Assembly: GCA_947471745.1 (NCBI GenBank)
Contig: CANJKZ010000013.1
Span: 372,001 to 436,000 of the forward strand
Length of the DNA: 64,000 nucleotides
Direction of reading: 5' to 3'
Source: Closterium sp. Naga37s-1
Taxonomy: Eukaryota > Streptophyta > Zygnematophyceae > Desmidiales > Closteriaceae
Shown here one piece after another: positions 41,894-53,900 of this stretch. Both the position numbers and the translations under genes were made by a program. Within the stretch, counting starts at the first letter, position 1. Every line of letters starts with the position of its first letter. Below the pieces are notes generated by a model that had not been told where the DNA came from, ran no database searches, and saw only the letters and a list, made by a program, of their open reading frames with translations.

Positions 41894-44800
41894 TCAAGCT
41901 GACATTACCCCAACTGGATACACCACCTGCTGGCAAGAATCTGCTGGATCAAACACAGCATCTAGCTTCCTTGTCTCCACCTGCTTCTCAGTTCCAGTGA
42001 ACACATTCGCCATATCTGGCAGCCTATCCTTCAGGTGCTGGAGAACATGCCACATGATGTCCATGCGCTCTACAGGTTGCTTGCACTGCAAAAAAAAAAA
42101 ACGGTGATCACTTTAGTCCCCCGACTGAGTACAACACACGAAACCTCCTGGTTCTGTGTCCTAATGACTGACCTCGCGGATAAGGGACTGGAAACACTAT
42201 CAGCAAATGCAAGACTCACCTCAGCAATGATGTGTGCCTTGACACGACCACCAGAGGACTTCACTGATGACTTGCGAACCACCAGCCCAATCTGGCGAAG
42301 TCCATCAGCAAGGTCAATCGGCACAGTGCTACCAATCCACTCGACCTGCACAGCAGAATATCCACACATTGTTGAGCTGACCTGGAGGATATTCACACAA
42401 CAAACTCTGACGATACGGTTGCATGAGTGAATAATGAAAAGTTTCATAACTAATCACCTTAATTTGAACCAGAGTTGGCGAAAGTTGATGCACAGATACC
42501 GGGCTTTCACTGATACATTCATCAAAACTCTTCTCCGCCTGCTTACAAAAAGAAAACAGTGTTAAGTCATCCAACGTGAAACACAGAAGGGATGAAGCAA
42601 CCATGTACCTAGGGGCATAACTCACCAGCATTGCTTGGCCTTTGTCAATGTCTGCACGGAGAGCCGAGAATTCCCTCAGGAATACAAGATGTTGGATTGT
42701 GCGCTCCAGCAGTCCATCAATGCTCAGCTGCAAGAAACCGGTGGATCCGTTTGTCAATTCAAGCACCAGATCAAAGCAGAAAAGAGAAACGAAAAAGGAA
42801 AAAAAAGAAAAACAAAGATGATAAAACAGGCCCCTTAAAGCCCAAACATACCCTTTCAGAGTTTGGCACTATCCCTCGCAAATCCTTCACACGATCTTGA
42901 ATCAGCTGCCTATCTCGAGGCCTCTGCTTGGGCTTCTCCTCCCTCCCCCTCTTCTTCGTCCCCTTCTTCTCCTCCTTCCCAGCAGCAGCGGCAGCACCAC
43001 CACATAGCTCCTCCTGCACACCAGCGTTCGCTGACCGGTCTGGCAAGGCCTTGAACGCAGTCTCAGACTGGAACACGCTCTTTCCATTGGGCTCCACGCT
43101 TCTCGCACCTCTTCCACTATCGCCAGCAGCTTTGCCAGCAACGCTGGTCCTGCTCTGAAGCCCAGGCAGGCTCCCAAGCTTTGCGCCTGACGCCATCCCA
43201 GCACTGGCTGCTTCCGCTGCAGCAGCAGCTCCGCCCACTGAGTTGCGTGTCCCGAGGACTTGGCTTTGCTGCAGCTCAGCGAGGCTCAGGCGGGGCAGCA
43301 GCCCCGAGGTCCGCATGAGAGCTTCCAGAGTCGCCATCCGTTCCATTTCCGCAAGGCTGTTCCCCATCCCCGCTCCCGCTCCCGCCCTCGCCCCCGCTCC
43401 CGCCGCCACCCCCATCCCCGACCCCACACCGCCGTTCAGTGCGCCTGCCCTGCTCGCCGACGCACTCAGCTCGTCAAACCCGAGAGCACTACCGGCAGCA
43501 GCGGCCGCTTCACCCCTGTGCTGCAGCTTCTGTGGTTGCGGCAGCCCTGAAGCCATGGAGAACCCTCCCCTCGACGCACCATCACCGCACCTAGCGCCTC
43601 CAACAGCCGCGGCCTGGTCGAACACGCCGCGGCTCATTCCACTTCCCAACTGACCGTTGGCAGACACTTGGTTCGCGCCAATGTCCGCCAAGTTAGCCAG
43701 GTCAGCCAAATCCGCCAAGTCAATGGGCAACTGGCCTGTGAAGTGCAGTCCCAGGGCCTGCGCGAGCTCATCTGCGCCGCCAAACGCGGACGAAGACCCC
43801 AGCGCTTCACCGCCGGTGCTGTTGAACTGAGACGCCCGCGCAGCAGCGTTCCCGTTCCGACTGCCAGCCATGCCGCTCGCGGTCATGCCGCTCGCAGTCA
43901 TTCCGCTCGCAGTCATGCCCGCGAGGAGCTGCTCGTCCAGACCCGCGAAGCCGCCGGCAACACCAAGGCTTCTCCGCGCGGTCGCGCGCTCGGACGCAGC
44001 ACCCGGTGGGATGCGCTTCTGCGCGGCGGAGCTGGCGGAGGGGAGGTTGGCGGAGGGGTGGTTGGCGAGGGACGGTGAGGCGTCGTTGAGGAACTGGTCG
44101 TGGAACATGCGGAGCTCCTTCTCCAGATCCACCACCGCCTTCCGCTTCGCCGCTCCCGCTCCCGCTCCCGCTCCCGCCTCCGCTCCTCCCAGCAACTCGC
44201 CAGACGGGCCGAGAACGTGCGCGGAAGCTTCCGCCGGAGACGACTGTCGGGACGACATCTGCGTACGTTCCACAGGGCTGTGACTCAGCGAATGGGAGGG
44301 AAGAGTCGGACCGCCTAGAGGGAGGTCCGAGTCGAAGAAGTTGAGCTGAATCTGGTTAATGGCGACGGAGGCACGAGTCGTCCTCTCCGGAGCGACCTTC
44401 ACTCGCTTTGCCGTGCTCGGGTAGTCACTCAACGATGCTGCTTCTTGTTTCGGGTCCGCTGGCGGCTTCAGAGCCGCGGATCCCAGAAACCGAGAAGCGT
44501 TCTGGTCGTCGGCACGGCAGTCAGAAGGGATGCCGAGAATGCTGAAGAGATCCGACGGCGAGGAGGCGGCCAGCTGATTTCCCGCGAGCGAACGAGATGG
44601 AGCTGGAGCGGAAGGAGGAGCAGCCGCAGCAGGAACAGGCATCTGTTGGCTTGGCGGGTTAGACTGGACTGAACGACGGCTGAGAGCCCCGGGGAAAGAG
44701 ACGCCGAGGAAACTGGACTGCGGGTTGGGATTGCCAAGAGACGCGGCGATGTCGGGAGGAAATCCGGCGGCTGCAAGCGCGGTCGCGTCCGGCGTGGGAA

Positions 44801-45941
44801 AAGATTTCGCTTTCAGAGCATTGTCGGTGAAGAGATCGGATAGAAACGCTCCGGGAACTGTTTGAAGCGCAGCGAAGAGAGAGCGGATGTGTGACACGAA
44901 TTTCAAATCCTCTGGCATCTGCACAAGACGGAGAGACGCCGAAAGTTAACACGGGACTCCCGAAAGTCAAATACTTATATTTAACCGGCGGAAAAAAGTA
45001 TTTAGACTGACCGATCGACTGGAGCCGAGCTGCAAGACTCCCTCCGGCACGGCGATGACGGCAATAGTCTGTGAGAACAAAAACGATAATTTCACAGCTT
45101 TAGTAGGCCGGAAGCAGCAAACCGTTCGCGGATTTAAACAGATCCAATTATACGCACCTTCACTCCGGCAGAGAATTGATCATCCCATCCGGATGGATAC
45201 TGGAAGGAGAAATAACACAAGTACACGTCAAAAACGCCGTACAGTACAAATGACACGACCTTAAAATATGAGCGAGAATTCAGCTACGTATGAAAGTTAG
45301 ATAAATACCTTGTCAACACCCGTGCAGCCTCCGTATCCCTTCATGGAGGAAAATCCTGGGCGGGAATCCATGCCCGGGACTCCTTGAGATCGTGGAGCGA
45401 ATATCCATTGATGCTTCCCAGAAAAGGCCACTCTTCCCACGACTCTGAGAAGCAGATGAAACGACGGGATGATTTGAGTCGACAATGCTAACGAAAGACT
45501 CTCCGGCGTTAATGATGCATCATACGAGAAGCACAGACAAAATGTCGAGAAAACAAACCGACAAGAATACTGAGTGTCAGGAAACCTGGACACAAATGAA
45601 CTAGTGCTCACCCTTCTCCGAAAGAATATATGTGATAAGACATCTTCGCGACAGCCATGCCGAGCACATTCCCGTCGATGCTACTAATATCTGCGCCCTG
45701 CTCCGTCTGAGAACCTCCGGGAGTCGTCGAACAATATCCATCCTCCCAAGTCAAGACCCTGAAATAATTGGTAGGATGCAGCGTTAGCTAACACGATATT
45801 GCTGAAACTGCAATAAAAACCTGTAAGGACGGGAAATTCCCCAACGTACATTCTGTTGCGTCTCTTGAGCTTCCAGAACACTGCATAGGTCCACCCATCT
45901 GGGGAGCATAAACTCCGAAGTGTCTGCCGTAGTATAACCAT
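41894..45941 (-). CDS. LHW: LONESOME HIGHWAY-type bHLH transcription factor
   Basis: Ten exons (about 45850-45941, 45612-45758, 45309-45444, 45158-45199, 45012-45068, 42852-44918, 42626-42727, 42458-42538, 42220-42345, 41894-42085) give ~1,013 residues. The N-terminal ~150 residues match the LHW sensor-like domain (LRSLCSPDGWTYAVFWKLKR, VVGRVAFSGKHQWIF, IAVIAVPEGVLQLGSS). Exon 6 adds ~690 mostly disordered residues rich in Ala, Ser and Gly. The bHLH is split between exons 6 and 7: RPRDRQLIQDRVKDLRGIVP then LSIDGLLERTIQHLVFLRE. As in LHW, the basic region lacks the Glu that contacts E-boxes. The C-terminal part (VEWIGSTVPIDLADGLRQIG) is the conserved LHW tail. In land plants LHW pairs with TMO5-type bHLH proteins in vascular development; the role here is unknown. 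The protein is longer than Arabidopsis LHW (~650 aa) because of exon 6. Confidence 0.92.
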
Positions 45942-47983
45942 GGTCGCAACCGCGGCTTCGTTGCCGACTAGTAGAAAATAAAACAGACTACTAAGACCCT
46001 ACGGCGATGCTCTTCGCACCTCGAGCATTCCTACTACACACACGTCGTCTGTTTGCCTAACGGTACCAAAAGGCACGCAGAATGAAACCCTAGAGCACAC
46101 GGGACTACGTACTACTTGCTGAATTCAGTGCTTATTAGACTAAAACTCAGACGGGAAGGAAGAGCACGGACACTAAGGACCAAAGAATAATCTCTAAACG
46201 GAGAACTAACCGGACTAAAGTCTGCTGGTAGTATTGATGGCGCGTGGATAGGCTTGATGATTGACAAGGCAGGATAGGACTAGGGTTTGCTGATGTCTGA
46301 GGAGGGATGTGGAGTTTTGATTGCACAGCAGGGAGGGTTTGCTCTCTGGACTGAAGGGCAGGAGTGCAACTGACGGATCTCGATTCTCGTCGCATCTCAG
46401 GCAGGACGACGAAACCAGAGTCGAAATGGGGTTGGCCCGGGATGAGCGGAAGGGTCAGGACTCAGGACCTTGTCGGTGAACGAGCAGCAGCAATGCCGCT
46501 ACACATGATGCCCGTTTGAGCCACTCCCGGTTGCCTTGTGAAGGGGGCGCATAAGCTGTCACGTGCATTTCGCATAAGTTTCGTCAATTCGCAGCTAGCA
46601 AAAAAGGATTCGTCAGGTTCTTATATTTTTTTTTGTAACTTATCTGTTGACATTTTGACTTCAGTCTCTTCAGTTTGACTTCGGTCCGTTCGTTATTATT
46701 GGTTCAGAACCACTGCAACTTGCGCGACGTGCTTGTAACGTGCGTGCAACTGGCTGGTGAAAAACCCTCGGGTGCAAGGTTTCCATCCGGTTCAGGCCAA
46801 ATTCGCGTGCAGGGGTTGGGCATCATGTGTAGGAGGTGCCCCCTTGACGTTCTGCGGGCAGACCAAGGCGAAATGCATGAAACAGTCTCCCCGTCATCGT
46901 GTCGTGTGGTGGTGACAGGGTGGGGCGGGAGGTGGCTACAGTCGAACGAACACCAGCAAGGAAAAACCGCGGCAAGGGGAAACCAACGGGCTGGCAAGTA
47001 CAGTGTAACCTGCTTGCAGTTTGATGCAAGGATCCTATCACAGAAGCTCTGATTTTGTTCACGTCACGAATCACTTCACCACCGTGGTGGGTCGAGGTCA
47101 GCCTTTCCATTTGATTCGCAATGCAAGATCATAGCAAAACGCGTATTCGTTAACAATACAGCCCCTCCAAAAAAATGAGGCGCTGGTTTTGACGCAAATT
47201 GAGCTGTTTCTGTTGTTCTGACAAAACATCAGCTTCCGAATCAAGCGTTGTGGCGGCTCTCCTCAGCGATGGTTGTATTCTGGAAAACTTTCAAGTGTGT
47301 ACCCTTAATAGCTGCCTCTTTACAATAATTAAGAGCTATCCGCAATTTGAGACAGGTATGTCATGCATCCTGGGTGTACTCTATTCAAGCTACCTAATCA
47401 GATTCATGCTTGCCTGGTTGATGTGGGTCAGGCGCCGCGTCAATTTCCCAGAGGCGTTATGTTGGATTGGTTGGGTTTAGGGCGTTGCACATGGCAGTTC
47501 CCAGGGATGCGGTGGCACTGGGGCACCTTTTTAGCGGCGGCGAAAGAGGGGGTGTTTCTGCAAGCACGAAATTTTCTGCAGAAGATTCTTTCGTTCATTT
47601 TTTAGCTGGAAATTCTGTGATCAACTAGGAACCAAACTTGTCCGAAACACGCCCTCAGCACTGCTCCAAACAGGATCTACTTTGTGCTATGATCTCTGTG
47701 TGCTGCCTCCCAACCACACCAGCTCCATAAACCTCTAGAATCAGAGCATTTGCGCTCAGAACCTCCAGCTTTGATCAGCACGTACTGCATTTATCCATTA
47801 TCTTACCGCTGGTTTATAAGACCCGAACTAAAGAGCTCTGGTAGTAAATAAACGATCAGCTTTATCAGCGGCAGCTGTGCGCACCAACTCTTGATCGTGT
47901 GATCTGAAACGCAGGTAGTAGAGGTTTACTTCCCTAGACCCAGCAAGGCAAGGTGTCAACTTTATTATCGCTGTAAACGAGCT
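45942..47983. other. Divergent intergenic region between LHW-like and CTP synthase genes
   Basis: About 2 kb that must hold both promoters and 5' leaders. No convincing protein or RNA gene was found. Short pyrimidine and A/T runs (e.g. TTTTTTTTT near 46628) are the only features seen. Confidence 0.4.
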
Positions 47984-50900
47984 ATGGGAAAGACCAAATA
48001 CGTGGTCGTGACTGGAGGCGTCGTGAGTGGATTGGGGAAGGGAGTTACAGCAAGCAGCATCGGTGTTATTCTAAAAGCATGCGGCCTCCGGGTCACTTCG
48101 ATCAAGATCGGTACGAGAAATGTCGTGGATATGGGTTTGATACGAATAGTTTGAATGCTCTCGTCGTAGCTACATGCGGGTATCGCGTCATTTATCAGCC
48201 AGTTCAAGCAGTCGCTGGTAAGGAGCACCAGATCCCGAAGCCAGCACCGTGGTAACTTTGTCGCCGCTTCGTTCGTTTCGCGATTGTTCGCAGATCCGTA
48301 CATCAACACGGACGCGGGGACCATGTCGCCATTCGAGCACGGCGAAGTGTTTGTGCTGGACGACGGCGGAGAGGTGAGCGAGGGAGTTCCGAGACTTCGA
48401 GTTGATCAGGGTGTTTCAAGGGAAGAGGTTTTATCAGTTTGTTGCAAGGGAAAAAAAACGTTCAACAGCTTTATGAAGAAAGCGCCGGTAGCTCATCTTG
48501 ATCCCATTGGCCCAATGAGGTTCTGCAGAAGATCAGGCTCAGCATTCGAAGGCTAAGTTTCCAGTTGTAAACGCTTTGGCCAGCATTGCGTCCCTGCTTC
48601 TCCTCCCGCATCAGGTGGATCTGGATTTGGGGAACTACGAGAGATTCCTCGACATCACGCTCACGCGAGATAACAACATCACGACTGGCAAGATCTATCA
48701 GGTAGGCCTGCCGTGCTAGCCGTCGCTTGTTTTGCCGTGGCACATCCTCCTAGTCGCCTGTCAGTCCGTACAGTCGTTTTAGTTCTATAATCGCGTGACC
48801 TAGTCGTCAGATGCGTTGTGAGAACGTTTCGATTCATTGTTTTGCCTTCCCCGTCTGACCCTGATTCCTTCCACTTGGCAGTCCGTGATTGAACGGGAGA
48901 GGCGTGGTGACTACCTCGGCAAAACCGTTCAGGTAGATACGATTGCGGCAATCACAGCATGTGACCATTCCATACCTCCATTCGTGCGGTTCCGAGTCTC
49001 TGCTTCGTTGACAGTTGGTTGGTATGACTCATTGGCCTGATCTGTCAAAGCGTCACTTTTAGAGTAATATGCTTGAACAGAGATTTGCATTTATCTCCAG
49101 AGTCCATCAGCATTGCAGAGGGTGAGAGCTTAAACATACTGCTAGCATGGCAAAACCCGAGACCCTGAATCCACCATGGGAAAAGCATAAACCCTTAGCA
49201 CGGCATCTCAAGAGATTTAACTCTAAACCTGTGCGCTATATATCCAGCCAGAGACGGATACGCGGCATTCCATACGCACCTCGAACCGGACATGAAGTCA
49301 TAAACTTTATACCCTCAACCCTCTCACCTCTTCATTCCCGCTCCACCTTTTAACGTTCTCCGCCGCCTCCCTTCCGCCGCACACAATCACGCCCGTTCAG
49401 GACTTGATTGAGCGTGTAGCGCAAGCATGCATCGGGGTAGCTGGTGTCATTGAAACGTCCCCTCTCCTCCCCTCCCCCTCCATCCTCTCCCAACCCCACC
49501 GTCCACCTCCCCTCCATTCTTCTGTGCACCTCAGGTGGTGCCGCACATCACCACGGCCATCCAGGATTGGATAGAGCGCGTGGCGCAGGTACCAGTGGAC
49601 GGCAGTGGGGAACGTGCTGACGTCTGCGTCATCGAGCTGGGCGGCACTGTTGGTACGTCGGGCGGCAATGTTTTCCTCGCGTGCAGGGCTCAAAGAATAT
49701 AATTTTGGTGTTTTCTGTCGTCTGATTTTTTTCCCAGGCCTGGCTGCCACCCTTTGTCCTCACTTCATCTGATGTTTTCTCCCTCGTTTCTCTCCTTGCA
49801 CCCTTGTTTCCCACTCCTCTCTCCCCAGGTGACATCGAGTCTATGCCCTTCATCGAAGCGCTTCGTCAGTTTCAGTTCAGAGTCGGTACGTTACGTACAG
49901 CCCCGCCCTCTCTTTAAAATCTGTATGTACTTCTTTCCATCAGATCATCATCGTCCACGTCGTGCCTTGCTTCCTTCTTCCTTGCTTCCTTCTTCCTTCT
50001 TCCTTGCTTCCTTCTTCCTTCTTCCTTCTTCCTTGCTTCCTTCTTCCTTCTTCCTTCTTCCTTGCTTCCTTCTTCCTTCTTCCTTCTTCCTTGCTTCCTT
50101 CTTCCTTCTTCCTTCTTCCTTGCTTCCTTCTTCCTTCTTCCTTCTTCCTTCTTCCTTCTTCCTTCTTCCTTCTTCCTTCTTCCTTCTTCCTTCTTCCTTC
50201 TTCCTTCTTCCTTCTTCCTTCTTCCTTCTTCCTTCTCCCTTGCTATGCTTCCATCACTCCCTCGCTTCGCCCGTGCAGGGCAGGAGAACCTGTGTCTGGT
50301 GCACGTGAGTCTGGTGCCGGTGCTGGGAGTGGTGGGAGAGCAGAAGACCAAGCCCACGCAGCACAGCGTGCGCGAGCTCAGAGCGCTCGGCCTCATGCCC
50401 AACCTCCTCGCCTGCCGCAGCGCCGAGGTACACATGTTCTGAGGTACACTTTCAGCACAGTTAAGGTGTATCTGGTAGCTTTCGAGTCGACTCAAAAGAG
50501 CTCAGAGCGCTCGGCCTCATGCCCAACCTCCTTGCCTGCCGCAGCGCCGAGGTACACCTCAGCGCATTTATCCATTTGCTTTCGCTTTTTTGTGGTTTCA
50601 TTTACGTCTACTGGTGGGGCGTGAGGAGAGGATGCACACTGCACCGCATACACACAAATTCCCGCCACCTGTTGGCCCCTCAACCCCCGACAACTTTTCT
50701 CTCCGTCCCCCCTCCCTTCTCTCCCTCGCACTCTTTCTCCCTCGGCCCTCGCATCTGTTCTCAACTTCCCCTGCACTCCCCTTCTCGTTCTGCTGTGCTC
50801 CCCCTCACGCCGCCCTGGTTCTCCTCTCACCAGCCCCTAGAGCCGTCCACTCGAGAGAAGCTGTCGCAGTTCTGCCACGTGCCTGTGAGTGCCTGCAGGG

Positions 50901-53900
50901 CTGGGACTTATTTCGAGTGCCTGCAGGGCTGGGACTTACATGCGATATTGAGTGGCATGAGGCTTTGAGGTGGGGTTGGGAGGGGGAAGCGGGAAACGGG
51001 GTGGGGGGAGGGGAGAGGAAATGGAGGGAAAGGCTGAGTGGAAGGGTCAGACCGTCAGATAGAGTGGTATCCCTCCTGGGCAGCTATTGCAGGGGGGCGT
51101 GTCACGGCGAGTCACTTTGATTGCAGCCTTGCACAATGTCGTGGTTTTGTTTGCATGCGTTTGTTCCGTTGTCATGCTCTCGCCCTCTCATGTCCGCATG
51201 CCTTCTGAGGCGCCGCAAAACCTTTTTCATTCTCTCACCCTCTCGTGCTCGCATGCCCGTATGTATGCCCCTCGCCCGCCCCCCGCCCATGCATGCACGC
51301 AGGTGCAAAACGTGCTCAACCTGCATGACGTGAAGAACATCTGGCACATCCCGCTGCTGCTGCTCGTGAGTATCGCCATCTCACTGCGCCGTCTCACATC
51401 CCCGGGTCTTACTTTTATGAAAACAAAGAGGAAACATTAAGACACGTGTCTGCTTCGCTTGGGAGTTGCACCGACTAGTAGTTTCCCACTCCTCATTTCC
51501 CGTTTTTGCTAACTCGCTTCTTCAACTCAACCCCTTCTCCCATCCCCTCAAGTTTCAACGCTCTCTCCCCTTCCTCAATCCCCCTCCCCCTGCCCCTCTC
51601 TCTCGCGTCTATCAGGAGCAAGGCGCCCATCTGTCCATTCTCAAGCAATTCCAAATCGAGTACGTTCCCTTACCTCTCACTGACCTTACCTCTCACTGAC
51701 CTTACCTCTCACTGACCGCATGTCGGAGCCACGAGAATCCTCCCTTACATCTAGATTCTTCTCTCCACTCTTCTCACATCATTCTGCAACGAGAATTCTC
51801 AAGTGAGAGAGACTGGCTGAACCAACCGTACATCAACCAAACCAAACCGGATCCTCCTACCCTGCCTGCACCCACACTACCATTGCTATCCTCCCATGCA
51901 GGCCTTCCGAGCCTCAGCTCCAGGAATGGGCGCACCGAGCCAAGAGCTGGGACGGACTCACAGAGACAGTGAGTGCTGAGTTTGCTGCTGGTGGTGCTAT
52001 TGCCAAATGCAAGTTATCCTGGTGTGAGCATTGCTAGGGTGACTATTGCCTGTGTGCGACCATTGCTCCCACCTTCCCTCCCCCACACCACTCCACCTCC
52101 TCACCAGCCCAAATTCTGCCACGAGAGCAATTGAGCGTTGCCTTGCCACGGTGGGCATTGTAGTCCTTGCTGAAACCATGGAGAAAAAAAATGAAACAAA
52201 AAAACAAATCGCCATGGTGGGGAAAAAAAAAAAAAAACATGTTTCCTCCCCATTTCACATGGTCCGTCACGCGAGCAGGCGACCATCGCCATGCTGGGAA
52301 CCTTCTTGTCCTCCCTCTTCACTCACCTTTTCTCCAACCACATGATAAAAGTAACATTTTGAGACGTCTCAGAATGTTACTTTTATCACCTTCTTGTCCT
52401 CCCTCTTCACTCACCTTTTCTCCAACCCCCACCCACCTCCCCACCCCTCTGTGTGACTCTCTGTCCCCCATGCCCCCAGATGAGCATAGCCATGGTGGGC
52501 AAGTACACGGGCCTCTCCCACTCGTACCTCTTTGCTCACCTCTCCACCCCCCACACCTCTCTGTCATTCCCCCCTACCTGTCCACCCCCCCTATGACCAC
52601 CATGCAGGTTAGCATTGCCATGGTGGGCAAGTACACGGGCCTCTCCGACTCCTACCTCTCCGTGCTCAAGGTGCGTTCCACAGCGTTCCACGTTCCGCAC
52701 CACAACCCACCGCGTTACCGCCCACCGCGTTACAGCCCACCGCGTTACAGCCCACCGCGTTACAGCCCACCGCGTTACAGCCCACCGCGTTACAGCCCAC
52801 CGCGTTACAGCCCACCGCGTTACCGCCCACCGCGTTACAGCCCACCGCGTTACAGGCCACCGCGTTACCGCCCACCGCGTTACCGCCCACCGCGTTACAG
52901 CCCACCGCGTTACAGCCCACCGCGTTACAGCCCACCGCGTTACAGCCCACCGCGTTACAGCCCACCGCGTTACAGCCCACCGCGTTACAGCCCACCACGT
53001 TACAGCCTACCGCGTTACAGCCCACCACGTTACAGCCCACCGCGTTACAGGCCACCAAGTTACAGCCCACCGCGTTACAGGCCACCACGTTACAGCCCAC
53101 CGCGTTACAGGCCACCACGTTACAGCCCACCGCGTTACAGCCCACCACGTTACAGCCCACCGCGTTACAGTCCACCGCGTTACAGCCCACCACGTTACAG
53201 CCCACCGCGTTACCGCCCGCTACGCCAAGCCACAGCCTGCCTCGCTACAGCCTGCCATGCTACGCTCTCTCCATTCCGTTACATTCCTTTCCCTTCCTTC
53301 CTTTCCTCCTCTCTTCTTCTCCACCCCTCTCTGTGTGTGCAGGCGCTACAGCATGCAGCCATGGCGTGTGGGCGCAAGCTCATCATCGAATGGGTGGCGT
53401 CATCTGACCTTGAAGATGCTGCCAAACAAGAGGTATGCTTGCAGCCCCTGCCCTCCCCTGTGCAGCCCCTGCCCTCCCCTGTGCAGCCCCTGCCTTCCTA
53501 TACACCCCTACCCGCCCCTTCGACTGCAAGCAGCAGATCCAAAAGTCACACCCTCTCACACCCCCTCTCCCCTCCTCCCCCTTCTCAACTCATGGTCACG
53601 TGCATTTCCAACGCTAGTACGGCCGAGAGCTGTGTGCTGCCAGCTTCCAATCCCTCTGCTGCCCTCAATACCACTCCCACCAATTCCAATCCCTCTGCTG
53701 CCCTCAATACCACTCCCACCAATTCCAATCCCTCTGCTGCCCTCAATACCACTCCCACCAATTCAAATCCCTCTGCTGCCCTCAATACCACTCCCACCAA
53801 TACCAATCCCTCTGCTGCCCTCAATACCACTCCCACCAATTCCAATCCCTCTGCTGCCCTCAATACCACTCCCACCAATTCCAATCCCTCTGCTGCCCTC

